From contig CM043701.1 in NCBI GenBank assembly GCA_023935145.1, positions 71,486,817-71,550,816 on the forward strand: a stretch of DNA of 64,000 nucleotides. The letters run 5' to 3'. Positions within the stretch are counted from its first letter, which is position 1. Every line of letters begins with the position of its first letter. This stretch comes from Bretschneidera sinensis (taxonomy: Eukaryota; Streptophyta; Magnoliopsida; Brassicales; Akaniaceae). A program made the translations under genes and the position numbers. Below are positions 34,573-45,184 of this stretch, piece after piece. The notes below the pieces were generated by a model. It was not told the DNA's origin, ran no database searches, and saw nothing but the letters and a program-made list of their open reading frames with translations.

Positions 34573-36294
34573 TTAGTAAACATGCCCAACTAAGTGCTCC
34601 ACCATCTGATCAATAAATGGGAATGAAAAATGATCAGGCCTAGTGGCAGCATTCAATTTACGGTAGTCTAGACACTTTCTCCATCTTGACTGCACTCGAG
34701 TTGGAACCAACTCGTTGTCTCTATTTACTACCGTAAATTCAGCACGTTTGGGCACGACTGAAATCTGGCTCACCCACTTGCTATCAGCGATGGGATAAAT
34801 GATCCCTGCCTCTAACAGCTTAATATCTTCCGCCCTCACAACCTCTTGCAAAGCAGGGTTGAGCCTTCTTTGTGTCTCCCTCGATGGCTTGGCATTCTCC
34901 TCCATATGTATCGTGTGTATTACCAACGAGGGGTTGATTCCCTTGACATCCTCAATAGTCCAGCCTATAGCTTCCTTATGCTCTCTTAAGATGTCCAATA
35001 ATTTCTCCTCTGGAGCATCACCCAAATCTAAAGCTATCATTATAGGCAAAGAATCTGCTGGACCTAGGAACTTATACTTAAGATTGTCTGGTAAAGGCTC
35101 AAGTTCCTTCTGGGGGGTTTCAGGTGCGGCGGTCTCCTCATTCTCATTGCTTTCTCGAGGATCAGACTCCAAAATGATATTTACTTCATCGAGTAACTTA
35201 TCTAAGCCCAAGTCCTCTCCAAAGTGAGCAAAGCATGCCTCCAAGGGATCCTCAATATGGGATTCATCCATAGTCTCCTCTGTCCTACTACTCTCCCGAG
35301 GAGCAGACTCCACGATAGTATTTGCTTGCTCAAGTAACTTGTCTAAGTCCAAATCCTCTTCAAACTGAGCAAAGCATGCCTCCATAATATCCTCAGACTT
35401 CCCTTCTTTCTTGGGCGCTTGTAGTCTCTCAGGGTAAGGCGCTTTAGGTAAAAACGACCCCGAGAGATCCTTAATAATACGAGTGGCTGTAGATGGCTCA
35501 GCATCTCTCTTCTCATTGTTGCCACTCTCTTGCCCTTGGTGCATAGCAGGGTTCTCTTCCACTTGATTGTCCACTTGTCTCCCAAACAAGTATGGGACAG
35601 TTGATTGTACTTGATCCTGCCAATGCATTGGAGTTGAAGAATTTCCCACCGCAAACTGTTCCTTTGGGTTAGGCTCAGATTGACTGGGGAACGTTCCTTC
35701 CTCTCCTTCACCCACATAACTTGCGATTTGATCAATTTGACTCTCTAGTGTGGCAATCGCTTGGGTGTTTTCTATTGTTGCACTCATCACTTCACTCATA
35801 GATTGGCTAGTCGTTTTCATGAAATCATTGAGAGCGTCCTCCAATGACTGTGAAACCGATGCTGGCGCTTGAATGGGAGCTTGGTAAGCGGGTGATGGTG
35901 CTGGATAAGCTGAGTGACCATAATTTGGAATTGGTGGAGGAAATTCGGGAGTGTATTGATTGTGAGCATGGTAAGGGGCTCCTCCCTGATTCATCAGTTG
36001 GTTTTGCTCCCATGAAAAATTAGAGTGGTCCCACCACCCTGGATTGTATGTTTCGGAGCAAGATCCATTTGATTGCCAACAACAGTCATTGAAAGCATTC
36101 ATTTGTTCCATAGGATACTCGGCACAAGCCGGCATTGATGGGCAATTCTGTGCTAGATGCATGGGACTAGCACAGATGGAACAACTTTCAACATTGAAAG
36201 TGTTGGCAGTATTGAGGGACGGGCCGGTCATTTTAATGAAATCCTTGAGGGCGTCCTCTAAAGACTGTGAAACCGGCGCTGGATTCATCCACAT
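34573..36294 (-). CDS. Shortened gag-pol protein of Athila copy 2 (573 aa)
   Basis: One open frame from ATG at 36294 to a stop at 34573. Order: N-terminal SQSLEDALKDF stretch (about 7-20); CCHC-like knuckle CSICASPMHLAQNC (about 37-50); the ETYNPGWWDHSNFSW motif (about 80-95); a second SQSLEDALNDF block (about 148-160); acidic linker; then the RT entry from about 395: LPDNLKYKFLG, KEAIGWTIEDVKGI, RRLNPALQEVV, KCLDYRKLNAATRPDHFSFPFIDQM. It stops before the RT active site. The N-terminal Gag fold and protease are missing. Probably an RNA-binding Gag remnant; no enzyme activity is expected. The open frame fits the young age of the insertion. Confidence 0.85.
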   Translation of the reverse strand: MWMNPAPVSQSLEDALKDFIKMTGPSLNTANTFNVESCSICASPMHLAQNCPSMPACAEYPMEQMNAFNDCCWQSNGSCSETYNPGWWDHSNFSWEQNQLMNQGGAPYHAHNQYTPEFPPPIPNYGHSAYPAPSPAYQAPIQAPASVSQSLEDALNDFMKTTSQSMSEVMSATIENTQAIATLESQIDQIASYVGEGEEGTFPSQSEPNPKEQFAVGNSSTPMHWQDQVQSTVPYLFGRQVDNQVEENPAMHQGQESGNNEKRDAEPSTATRIIKDLSGSFLPKAPYPERLQAPKKEGKSEDIMEACFAQFEEDLDLDKLLEQANTIVESAPRESSRTEETMDESHIEDPLEACFAHFGEDLGLDKLLDEVNIILESDPRESNENEETAAPETPQKELEPLPDNLKYKFLGPADSLPIMIALDLGDAPEEKLLDILREHKEAIGWTIEDVKGINPSLVIHTIHMEENAKPSRETQRRLNPALQEVVRAEDIKLLEAGIIYPIADSKWVSQISVVPKRAEFTVVNRDNELVPTRVQSRWRKCLDYRKLNAATRPDHFSFPFIDQMVEHLVGHVY

Positions 36295-36390
36295 TTTTTT
36301 TTTTTTTTAATTAATTTTTTTTTTTTAATTAAATTAACTAGTAGAAAAATAAAATCAATTCAGACCAAAAATTTTCACAAACAAAACAAT
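36295..36390 (-). other. Athila copy 2 leader
   Basis: A/T runs between primer site and start codon, as in copy 1. No gene. Confidence 0.7.
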
Positions 36391-36408
36391 TCCCCGGCAA
36401 CGGCGCCA
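36391..36408 (-). promoter_or_regulatory. Athila copy 2 primer-binding site, tRNA-Asp type
   Basis: Minus strand TGGCGCCGTTGCCGGGGA, 6 bases from the LTR end at 36415; same as 263-280. Confidence 0.88.
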
Positions 36409-37230
36409 AAAACTTGTTGTGAGTTTTAATTTACTCGCAAGCGCACGAGTCGTTTGCAGTATAGCGTTGTGCAAGTGCGAGGTCGAATCCACAGGGAATT
36501 GCGTTGTGAAAATATAATTTTTAATCTAAATTAACTCTATCTTAACCTAGTTCCGAATTTTGAATGATAATTTGCAAAATAAATTAAAACTAAATTTAAT
36601 TGATTTAAAAACTAATAAAAAAAGGCACTAAGGTTTCCGAATCCACCCCACCGAAGTTAAGCATACATGTTCTAAAAATATAGCCTATCAAAACATTCAA
36701 TGAATCCAACTATAAGACAAAAAACAAAGAATATCCCAACTAAACCAAAAGCACCCGATGTATCCGCTCTTAACAAATCACAAAGGGAATCCAATTTAAT
36801 CGAAAAGCATTCAATGTATCCATCAGATGAAACACAAAGAAAATCCAACAGACAATTTAAACTCAATCAATTATAAGATTAACTCAAATAATTGACAGAA
36901 CATTTATACTAAAAATTGTCAGATTTGTACAAGCAAATCTGAACTACTACGCCAAACAACGGCGGGGCTTCATCTTCAACCTTAGCTGAAGAGTCTAGCC
37001 ACTCATAACAATAAAACTATAATAAAAAGTGCTAAACATTTAAACTAAAACAACTGAATATAAAGAAATAAATAAACAACTTTACATGGGAGAAATTCCA
37101 CTCGCTGACGGGCGGCGCTTCCCCTCGTGGTAGCAATGCCTTCGGGATCCACCAGAATGCTGACGGACGTCCACCGGTAAACACCAAAGTGGCTTAGGAA
37201 TTGTACATTGGATTATGAAGCCAAATGGTG

Positions 37231-37239
37231 TTTATATAG
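37231..37239 (-). promoter_or_regulatory. Athila LTR TATA box
   Basis: Minus strand CTATATAAA. Transcription would run leftward into the primer site and gag. Confidence 0.7.
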
Positions 37240-37300
37240 GGGAAGACCCGGAGTAAAACAGGTTGCAGAAACGATGTGGGATACAGGCCCGTGTGCGCTC

Positions 37301-37499
37301 GATCGCAGTGTGGTGCGATCGATCGCAGGTACGATCGATCGCATGTCTTGTGCGCACGATCTCATGTGCGCTCGATCGCATGTCTGCTGCGATCGATCGC
37401 AGATGCACTGATCTTCAAATATTTCGATGTGGGATGTTGACCTTGCGCTCGTTCAAAGGCAGGTGCGCTCGATCGCATGTCTGTTGCGATCGAGCGCAA
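37301..37499. repeat. GCGATCGATCGC palindrome cluster (U3 of 5' LTR)
   Basis: Repeated near-palindromes such as GTGCGATCGATCGCAG, GTGCGCTCGATCGCATG and TTGCGATCGAGCGCAA, spaced roughly 20-30 bases, upstream of the TATA box in transcription direction. Many overlap CGATCG. Could be an enhancer; copy 1 has none here. Confidence 0.85.
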
Positions 37500-37664
37500 T
37501 GTCTCCAGAAGCTTCAAATCAACCTGAAATGCTGCACTTTCTCCACAAAGCTGTAAAAACACACAAAACACAAGAAAAACGTAAAATAGAGTAAAATAAT
37601 ACTAACTAAGAGCATAACAAATATAAGTTAAGGGTCTAAAATATGCAATATTTTAGACTCATCA

Positions 37665-38283
37665 CTAAAATCCCTTCAAATATTATTTTCTGCCAAAAGC
37701 CAGCATCACGGCCAGTGCTAATCCATACCCTTTCGGGGCGCAGTTGAGTGAGGTCTCATTCAACACATAACCGAGGACTGCTCGGTCGCTCTAAGGTTTG
37801 AGCCCTATCATCAATTCTAAGGAAATGAGCAAAGAAAGAGGCAATACCTTTAAGCATAGATTGATGAAAATAGAGCAAAGGCAAACCCGAAAAAGAGACC
37901 CAAACAACCGCCATAACGGTACAATTTTTCATCGTAAATTTTGGTGTCCATTTGAACAACCGATAGAGAGTATTCTCTATCTTCCGATTACCGTGTGACC
38001 AAGCCAAGATAAGATCATTATGAGTCTCTAGACGAACAAGAATATGTTGATCATTTAGGACCCCGACCACAGGATTGTGCTTCAAATTCCATGATAGTAT
38101 GTGTTGTTGAATCGGATTCATAGGTGGAAGTCCGAAATAAAACTTCGAAACAACTGTACGATTAAAAGTAGTGACAGCTCTAGAAAAATCCATTAGTGAT
38201 AATGTGAATGCTGGTTCACCATTGATCCAATAGTGCTTGATCGGATAAAGATTCACAGAATTCAACTTGACCATGAGCCCCAT
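37665..38283 (-). pseudogene. LINE 1 ORF1, N-terminal part (DUF4283)
   Basis: 175 codons from ATG at 38283, then frameshifted toward the Athila insertion. Reads like the plant LINE ORF1 DUF4283 domain: RAVTTFNRTVVSKFYFG, RLETHNDLILAWSHGN, VAVVWVSFSGLPL-type W-V-x-F-x-G-L-P-L core, and SMLKGIASFFAHFLRID. This domain is believed to bind the element RNA. The rest of ORF1 is at 31535-32587. Confidence 0.88.
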
Positions 38284-38653
38284 TGATCTGAGAGGAAGTC
38301 TGAGATTAACCCAAGACTATATTGCATAGGAGCAAGGAGGAGGATCAGGTTTATAGCCATAGAAGAGGCGCAATATTGAGGCTAGTGTTTACCGTGGAAG
38401 AAGGGACGAGTGGCGCTAGGGTTGAAGGAGGGTTTAGGGTTTCCGAAAAGGAAAAAAAAGAGGGTGGATGGATATAGGGGGTATTGGAAGATCAAACAGA
38501 GGCTGGTGGCCTCCAGCTGGTGGTGGAGGGCCACGTTAGCCAGCCAGAAAAGGGGCTATAAGGTGGCAGATTAAGGTAGAAGACGACGGAGCTATTAGGG
38601 TTTTCTAAAGAGAATGAGGAGCTTCTCTCTATAGAATCAGATTTTTGGAATTG
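38284..38653 (-). other. LINE 1 5' untranslated region
   Basis: About 370 bases between the target duplication and ORF1. On the minus strand it is CT-rich and has no ORF. Confidence 0.65.
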
Positions 38654-38722
38654 CATTATTCATCAATTTGACACATATAATCATGTTCACATAGATCATT
38701 CAACCCATAAAATCTATGATAT

Positions 38723-38734
38723 GCTCTGATGCCA
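38723..38734 (-). promoter_or_regulatory. Copia-type primer site remnant
   Basis: Minus strand TGGCATCAGAGC, one base off the iMet site. Sequence to the right (38738 to about 39060) is pyrimidine-rich like a copia LTR, so this may be an old copia 5' end into which LINE 1 inserted. Confidence 0.5.
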
Positions 38735-38737
38735 ATT

Positions 38738-40079
38738 TAAAATGATAATATAGTAGGGTCGAGTGTTATCGGTTTAATAGAAAAATCTTCTTGTATTTTG
38801 GACTCCTATCAGAATCTTCTTGTTTGCTATCTCGCAATGGCCATGTGTGATATCACACAGAAGGAAATCAAACAATTTCCACCACCCAAGTTACTTTGTT
38901 TCTCTTTAAAGAAAATGGAGTAGTCTTTCTCTCACTAAAACCTCTTTCTCTCCTTACTAGAATACGCACCCACTCACACGGTTTCATATGTTAGTTTCTA
39001 TACACATTCTAATCTCTCTTGTGGTGTTACCACAAGTTATTTTTCAACCAACATGTATCTACAAAAAAATGGAGGTTAAGAACAGTTCATAATCATTCCT
39101 TCCAAAATCTTAATTTAAAATCCATGTTGTGCGAGTCAAGTTGTCCATCATTGGTGCTCGACCTGCAACCTGAATTTTCAACATTTACAAAAAAAAAAAA
39201 TGGCCTTAACCCAAAAATCATATAATGTTACTTTTTGTTTTGAAGTAATATCAGTAATTAAGATACTTCAAAACACTGCAAAATTAAACATCTTTACTCC
39301 TTTTGATTTTCACCACTTGCAAATACATAATAATGATGCCATGGATAATATTAATTTCATCATTGTTTCTGAATTAATCTCTCAGCTTCTTAAGAGATTA
39401 GAAGCTTCTTCGCCTAATCAATGACTAGGGAAACAATGTGTCTTACTAGGGTAAAGGAACCTTGAGAACCCTGAGAAAGATCAAAGGAAATATCACATCC
39501 AAAAGAGGTGCATCGTAAATGCCCTAAAGTAAATCGAAGAAGGAATAACACATTATTTCTCCACCGAAGAGCTTTAACATGTCCCAAATCCAAGCTACTA
39601 GAGCTCTTGACTACCAAGTTCAATTTAAACTATTTATCTTTACGCTTTAAATTTAGCTTCTTAATAATTTTGATTTATTTTAAAATAATAATTTTATCTG
39701 TTTAATTGTTAATGTCATTTAGAATAACTTAACCAAATGGGACTTTTGGAAAGTGAAATTTTGAGACCATTAAGCTATGATGAAAGCTTAAACCTAGATA
39801 AACGTCATTGTCAAAGGAAACTCCTAAGTGATCCAAAATAGGGGCCTAATATTTAATTAAACTCAACCAAGATCAAACACAAATCGCAAAAACATAACTA
39901 TGATACTCACCTAAAAAAGAATAGTAAAGATGGCCAAGGCCACAATCCAAGCTAAAAAATGTCAAACCTTTTCTTAGATGGCCAAGGCCTAAAATCTAAA
40001 TCGAGCAAGAAAATCTATCTACAAAACCTAAAGAGAATTTTTAAGTCAAACCAAACGAGCTACATATCTGAAGTTCAAA
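38738..40079. other. AT-rich sequence without recognised gene
   Basis: First part probably copia LTR-like. The small ORFs at 39019-39225 and 39200-39424 (plus strand) have no recognisable features. Confidence 0.4.
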
Positions 40080-40600
40080 ACCTCGGATAAGGCAAAACAT
40101 AAACATCTGAAATCGAAACCTCGAATAAGGCACAAAGACATAAATATTCAAAGGACGAAATCTCGAATAATGCACTAAGACCTGGATATCACTAAGCTTA
40201 GAGAGTGTTATATCGGTCAATTGGGACATGCCCCATGAACTTTAAAATCAAAGTTGATCACCAAAGAATAAATGCCTAGACATTCAAAGGACAAAGCCTC
40301 GGATAAGGCACTAAAGACATAAGTAGCTTAAGAATAAGTCCACGGAACACTAAGACCTACATATCGCTAGACTAAAAGAGTTGCATATCAACTGATTGGG
40401 ATGTGTTCCATGAACTTTGAAATCAAATTTTGGATAAAGGCCTAGATATCTGAAGGACAAAGCCTCAAGTATGACTAGAAACCTGGATACTTGAAGGAGA
40501 AATGATCAAATCAAACACTAAGTCCTACATATCACTAGGCCTAAAGAGTGGCATTGCACCCAATTGGGACACATTCCACGACCTATAAAATTAAATTTGA
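40080..40600. repeat. Three diverged repeats of about 170-180 bp
   Basis: Anchors recur in order: CTAAGACCTGGATATCACTA at 40175, CTAAGACCTACATATCGCTA at about 40349 and CTAAGTCCTACATATCACTA at about 40525. Likewise CAATTGGGACATGCCCCATG, TGATTGGGATGTGTTCCATG and CAATTGGGACACATTCCACG. No coding potential. Confidence 0.75.
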
Positions 40601-41899
40601 TTACGATTAAATAAGGTTCAGTTACATTGAGACTAATCACCTCAACATAAAAAAAGGCTAATACATTCATACTTGTAAGGGATAAAGCTAAGTTGAAATA
40701 CCTTAGCTAAAATCCTCAAGCTCAACTGCCTTTGAAATTTCACATAAACTATCTTAGTAAATAAGGCAATACAATAGGCAAAGAACTATTCAACAACTAA
40801 GCAAAAACAAAATTTGAAGGGTTAGATAGTTCCCAAGTATAAATACTTAGGGAAAATCTAAGCACCATAGGGACTTGAAACTTGAGAAGAGTACAAAAGC
40901 TTAAACTCTTAAGAGTTCTAACCAAGTAGCTCAGTTGACCCAAGTGTAAGAAATCCAAGCAATGCCGAATGAATAATAAACACACCCAAACAACTCAATG
41001 GTCAGGTACTAATTAAGTTGCGTCGAACATGTTTTATCAACAAAGCTTATATGGCCAAAGCCCAAAAATCGAGCTATAAAGACAATTTTGAACAAAAAAG
41101 CCTTCTTGGAAAACACAAAGTAACACTTTAAAAAACAAGTTAAATACTTAGTGAAAAGAAAAACCTCTAGTAGAATGCAAAATATTTATGTAACACTCAA
41201 ATGGTCAATATATTTACTTAGTAAAAATAGATGAGTCAATATACTAGGATGACTTAAAAGGTAAAAATTCAAGCTGAGCTGAGATGATATATAGGCCAAA
41301 ATCTGGGCTGAGCCTAGATGATCAAAAGATCAAAATCCAATATGAGCTCAAAAGATAAAAACCAGGTCAGGGGCCCAAGGAGGCAAGAAGATCAAACCAT
41401 TAACAGCTCATAAGTCGATTGAAGGAAGTCATTGACTAGCCAAGGGCACGCATAAGACATGACCATTATGATGAGTTGGTCCCACGATGGGAAAAAGATA
41501 AAAAGGACACACCACTCTGAAGTCGCATCTCAAACACAAGCAAGCATGAGAAGAGGTAGTCCACCATATTACTAGGCCCATTAGTATAGGCTTTAGTATG
41601 ATTATCTCTTTCAACATTTATAGATACCCAATTTCAATTAGTTAGTTTAATTAGTATCGTTAGATAGTTAATTGATTCGATATGTTAAATATTTATATAA
41701 AAATTAATATCATGTTATGTTTCTACAAGCAGTATGGTTTATCTTTTTTTCAAAAAAAAAAAAAAGAATTGTGATTATAATTCTAAATTCATTTAAACTG
41801 ACAAATTGCATTACCATGTGCAGGTTTTGGAGTTGGGCAAAGAATATACTTACAGGGAGATATTTGAGAGGACTGATTAGGGCATGAAAATGCATTTCA
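40601..41899. other. AT-rich sequence without recognised gene
   Basis: About 1.3 kb with loosely repeated words (GGCCAAAATC, GATCAAAAGATC near 41290-41400). Nothing supported. Confidence 0.4.
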
Positions 41900-43460
41900 A
41901 ATAGAGTTAATTATATGCATTTGTTGAGATTAATTTTGATTATTCATTGAATTTTTTGAAAAGTGTGGTCTTTTGGAGAATTCTATGTTGTAGTGTGTTT
42001 TGCAGATTTAAAAAAACAAAGAAGCCTTAAACAAAAAAAATATATAAAATGTGTTTGAAAGAATCCACAAAATCCGGACCAGTTTAGAGTAGGGAAACCG
42101 GGTTTCCCAAGAGGAGTGCAACAAAACCCATAATTTTTAGATTGTTAAAGATAAATTGAGCATTTTGCTAAGTCATGTTGTCACTAGCAAATGGTGAAAG
42201 AGACTTTCATTAAATTGCCAAAATTGCCCGTACAGATCAGTCATTGTTGTAGATTAAACTGTATTGATTCAGGAAGAACCAAGAGATGATCCATATATGG
42301 TTGGAAAGATCCGGATGTCTATTTTCTGGAGAATTTTACGGCTCATAAATTTGATTTTTGAGAAAGTTATGTCAGTTTTAGTAGACAAAGGTTAGACTGT
42401 GCGTGATTTCAACGTGGCAGAAGTGAATGAGCTATTAAATTCTGATTTTTTTGAGATTTGCACTGCCTGGATAGCAGCACAACCAGACCAGTTCTGAACA
42501 GCAGAAACTAGGCCTGGACATCAGCAAACACACAGCCTGGACAATAGTAGAAGCACACGGCCTGAATAGAAACCCTAGGGCGACTTTTCTGTCTACAAAG
42601 CCATCTCTATACAGCTATATATAGGATTTTAGACTCAGAGAACAGGGTGTTAAACAGGGGGCTGAAGAGATACACACTGAATTTCTAAAGAGTTGTTATG
42701 ATTATGTATTATTGGCTAGGCTAAGTTTCAACCAAGGCGAAGAGATGAACTCCTAAACATAGCGGGTTTGGCTTGTATTTAATTCAATATTTGTGTTTTT
42801 AACATTGAATAATTATTTTGAGCTGTTCCCTTTATTTAATATTGAAGTTGATTTTTTGTGTGACAAACAATTATATTTTCTTCTCCCATAGATTTTATTT
42901 AACTTCGGTGATTGTTGTTCTTTTTCTCCATATAAGTTCAATCATGCTTTTCTTATGTGTGGAATTTTGGATGCAATTGATTTCAGTATATTAATTATAT
43001 ATGCTAGTCCTTTACTGCGTTATTCTCTCTGGATATATCGTCGATTTAGGATATCATATATGATTGACCATTGCATTACTTGTAAAAACAAGAACGGGAT
43101 TTCTCATAATAATTTACAAAAGAATATTTTTGGTGCTTTCACTATTATTTTTCGATTATGTATTTGGGATGCGAAATATGCAGTTGAGTTATAATTACTG
43201 AATTGATACAAGTTAAAGCTGTAAAATTTAGGAGGGATTCTTGGACCTTTGTGTTATTTAGTATTGATTTTCTTTCACTTAATTCAATTGTATTATTTAA
43301 TTCTCAACATTTTCTTAATATTAAATTTTAATTTTGTTTCCATTATTTTTTGTCTGAGACTTTGATTTTAGAATGTTCTCTTCGTGGGATTGACACCTCA
43401 TTCTATACTGCTGCTACCGCATAGTATTGTTTGGGCGTAATTCAAGGACCCATAAGCGGA
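41900..43460 (+). repeat. Old Athila-related LTR, plus orientation; ends approximate
   Basis: Reverse complement of the Athila LTRs aligns in order: ATTGCCCGTACAGATCA...CTGTATTGATTCA (42210-42275), AGGTTAGACTGTGCG (near 42390), GGCTAAGTTTCAACCAAGGCGAAGAG (about 42718), AACTTCGGTGATTG (42901) and GTGGGATTGACACCTCATTCTATACTG (near 43384). It covers both the part shared by the copy 2 repeats and the part missing from its 3' repeat. TATA at about 42618-42628 (CTATATATAGG). No primer site follows; solo or truncated. Confidence 0.75.
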
Positions 43461-44052
43461 AGATGAGTGAATATATTGATAAGAAGTCACAATAAACCAC
43501 TGTTTGTATAAATAGTATGTCATCTAATTTATTTATTTTCTTTTTAGGTATAGTTATTGATTAAATGCATTAATTTGTATTGTAAGAAAGCTATGATAAG
43601 GAAAAATATGGTGAGGATATTGATAACTTGTCAGCCTGAATTGGACACCATGTGGATGGAGGCATTCGGTGGGGTAAAGAAGGGATGTTTCTACAGATAT
43701 GGTCGGATGATGGACGACCAAAGTGTGCTTAACAGCTTAGAACAATGAAATTCTTCCTTGACTACCACCTCCTCACAATTTTCACGATCACCCCATTTCG
43801 ACAAGGTCAGTATGAGAGAGTTTATTTAGCAGCAAGTGCAGCAACAACAACTTGAGGCCAAGCAATAACATATGCAACAGAAAATTCAGCAATAGCTACA
43901 AGCTCAGCAACAACAAATGCAAGTCGAGAGACAACAACAATAGCTACAAAAAGAAGTGAACAAAACCATACAACAAGTGGTGCAACAGTTTCGCCATCGA
44001 TTTCGGTGTCACCTTCTGCTGATATATATCCACATCCACCTCCACCAGCCAT
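43461..44052 (+). pseudogene. En/Spm (CACTA) transposase remnant
   Basis: Fragments in shifting plus-strand frames: D-K-K-S-Q near 43480, then MWMEAFGGVKKGCFYRYGR (about 43648-43705), like the W-x-x-x-x-G-G-x-K-K-G-R-x-Y-G-x-G motif of plant CACTA transposases (Transposase_24 type). It is followed by a Gln-rich stretch (CAG/CAA runs, 43825-43980) as in their C-termini. Stops throughout. The CACTA-like end at 45185-45225 supports the reading. Confidence 0.6.
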
Positions 44053-44194
44053 AGTAAGTAAACACTTCTAAATAAAATTTTATTTTATTTTTAACATAAT
44101 TTTATTTAATTTTCCTCGTAATGAAATCTTTGTTTATTAGTTTTGTTAATTAAGAAACATATGAAATAATTAGTTTCTAATTTCCATAGTAATT

Positions 44195-44830
44195 GTGTGG
44201 GTTTAAAGTCAAAAACGTTTAACTCTTAGATGTTTTAGGAGAAAAAAATTTAAAACACTTATCTAATTGATGGGTCAAGGGTATTTACATGTCCATGGGG
44301 TCGAATGTGACTCATGGAAATAAACAGAATCCATTTTTGGATCACTAGTTAGCAAAAGTGTGGGTTTTAGGCTAAAAACAGTTCAAAACTAAAACAATTT
44401 TTTAGGCAAAAATGTAAACTACTTATCCAATTGACAAGTCATGGGTACCAAAATATTTGTGGGTTCAAATGTTACTTATAGGGACAAACAAGATTCATTT
44501 TGTATCACTAGTTAGCCAAAGTATGAGTTTTAGGCTAAAAACATTTAACACTTAGCTGTTTTAGGGGAAAAAATATGAAATACTTATCCGATTTACTCGA
44601 ATGTGACTCAGGGGAACAAATGGGATCTATTTTAGATTACTAGTTACCAAATGTATGAGTTTTAGGCTAAAAATATTTAATACTTAGCGATTTTAGGGCA
44701 AAAATGTACAACACTAATCCAAATGATGAGTTCAGAGTATCAACATGTCCGTGGAATCGAATGTGACTCGTGGGAACAAATGAATCCATTTTGGATCACC
44801 GATTTGGATTCTATAGGAAATATTTACAAC
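44195..44830. repeat. Diverged tandem repeats, period about 130-165 bp
   Basis: Four copies of a block containing GAGTTTTAGGCTAAAAACATTT, TTTTAGGCAAAAATGTA, ACTTATCCAATTGA and CGAATGTGACTC...GGGAACAAATGGGATC, at about 44199, 44363, 44525 and 44658. Lies inside the presumed CACTA element. Confidence 0.7.
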
Positions 44831-45184
44831 TTTTAAATGGTATTATATTATTTTGTTTTCGTTTATATGTAATGAATATATATCTTATGCCTTTTAAAAA
44901 AAGATTATCAACTATTGATACGTGTGAGTAGCTGATAGTTTGTAAAATATTTATTATTATTTTTTAAAATAATATTTTACTTATCAATGAAATAATATCC
45001 ATCCTTGATATGAACAATAACTCATAACTCATAACTCATATTATATTTTTATATTATTTTTTTAAAAATGATTACTTTCTTTATTTTTTCGAAATACTTT
45101 CAGAGACTAAAATCAATCGCTGATATAAATAGAAAATATGACCGTCGTAGATAAATAGCTATCAATGATGGTGACATAATTACA
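44831..45184. other. AT-rich sequence, probable CACTA subterminal region
   Basis: No gene. Contains scattered words such as TCGCTGATATAAATA and GTAGCTGATAG that may be subterminal repeats. Confidence 0.4.

Larger units (their letters stand above)
32593..37664 (-). mobile_element. Athila-type gypsy element, copy 2 (5,072 bp), young
   Basis: Terminal direct repeats 32593-33270 and 36987-37664 (678 bases each) look identical, offset exactly 4,394, with CTAAA duplications outside. Internal: polypurine tract, gene-free 3' part, a shortened gag-pol ORF and a tRNA-Asp primer site. No protease, YxDD, RNase H or integrase, so it is non-autonomous. Lineage assignment rests on the Athila-like primer site, gag knuckle region and RT entry. 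See findings for the unequal LTRs. Confidence 0.9.
36415..37664 (-). repeat. Athila copy 2 5' LTR (1,250 bp)
   Basis: Plus strand TGTTGTGAG...GACTCATCA, positioned against the primer site as in copy 1. Bases 36987-37664 are shared with the 3' repeat; 36415-36986 are not. The minus-strand TATA at 37231-37239 puts U3 on the right and U5 next to the primer site. CTAAA follows at 37665-37669. Confidence 0.85.
28219..38653 (-). mobile_element. L1-type LINE, minus strand, split by an Athila element
   Basis: Bounded by exact 16-base duplications, with an A-rich 3' end (plus-strand T/A-rich 28219-28240). Minus-strand order: 5' UTR, ORF1 with DUF4283 and a zinc knuckle, ORF2 with endonuclease, RT, zinc-binding RT tail and RNase H. 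Removing 32593-37664 and one CTAAA leaves about 5.36 kb. Many frameshifts and an RT deletion make it inactive. Unlike most LINE copies it is not 5'-truncated. Confidence 0.92.

Noticed and set aside
43822..44052. Minus-strand Val/Ala-rich ORF
   Set aside because: It is the shadow of CAG/CAA repeats belonging to the plus-strand transposase remnant.
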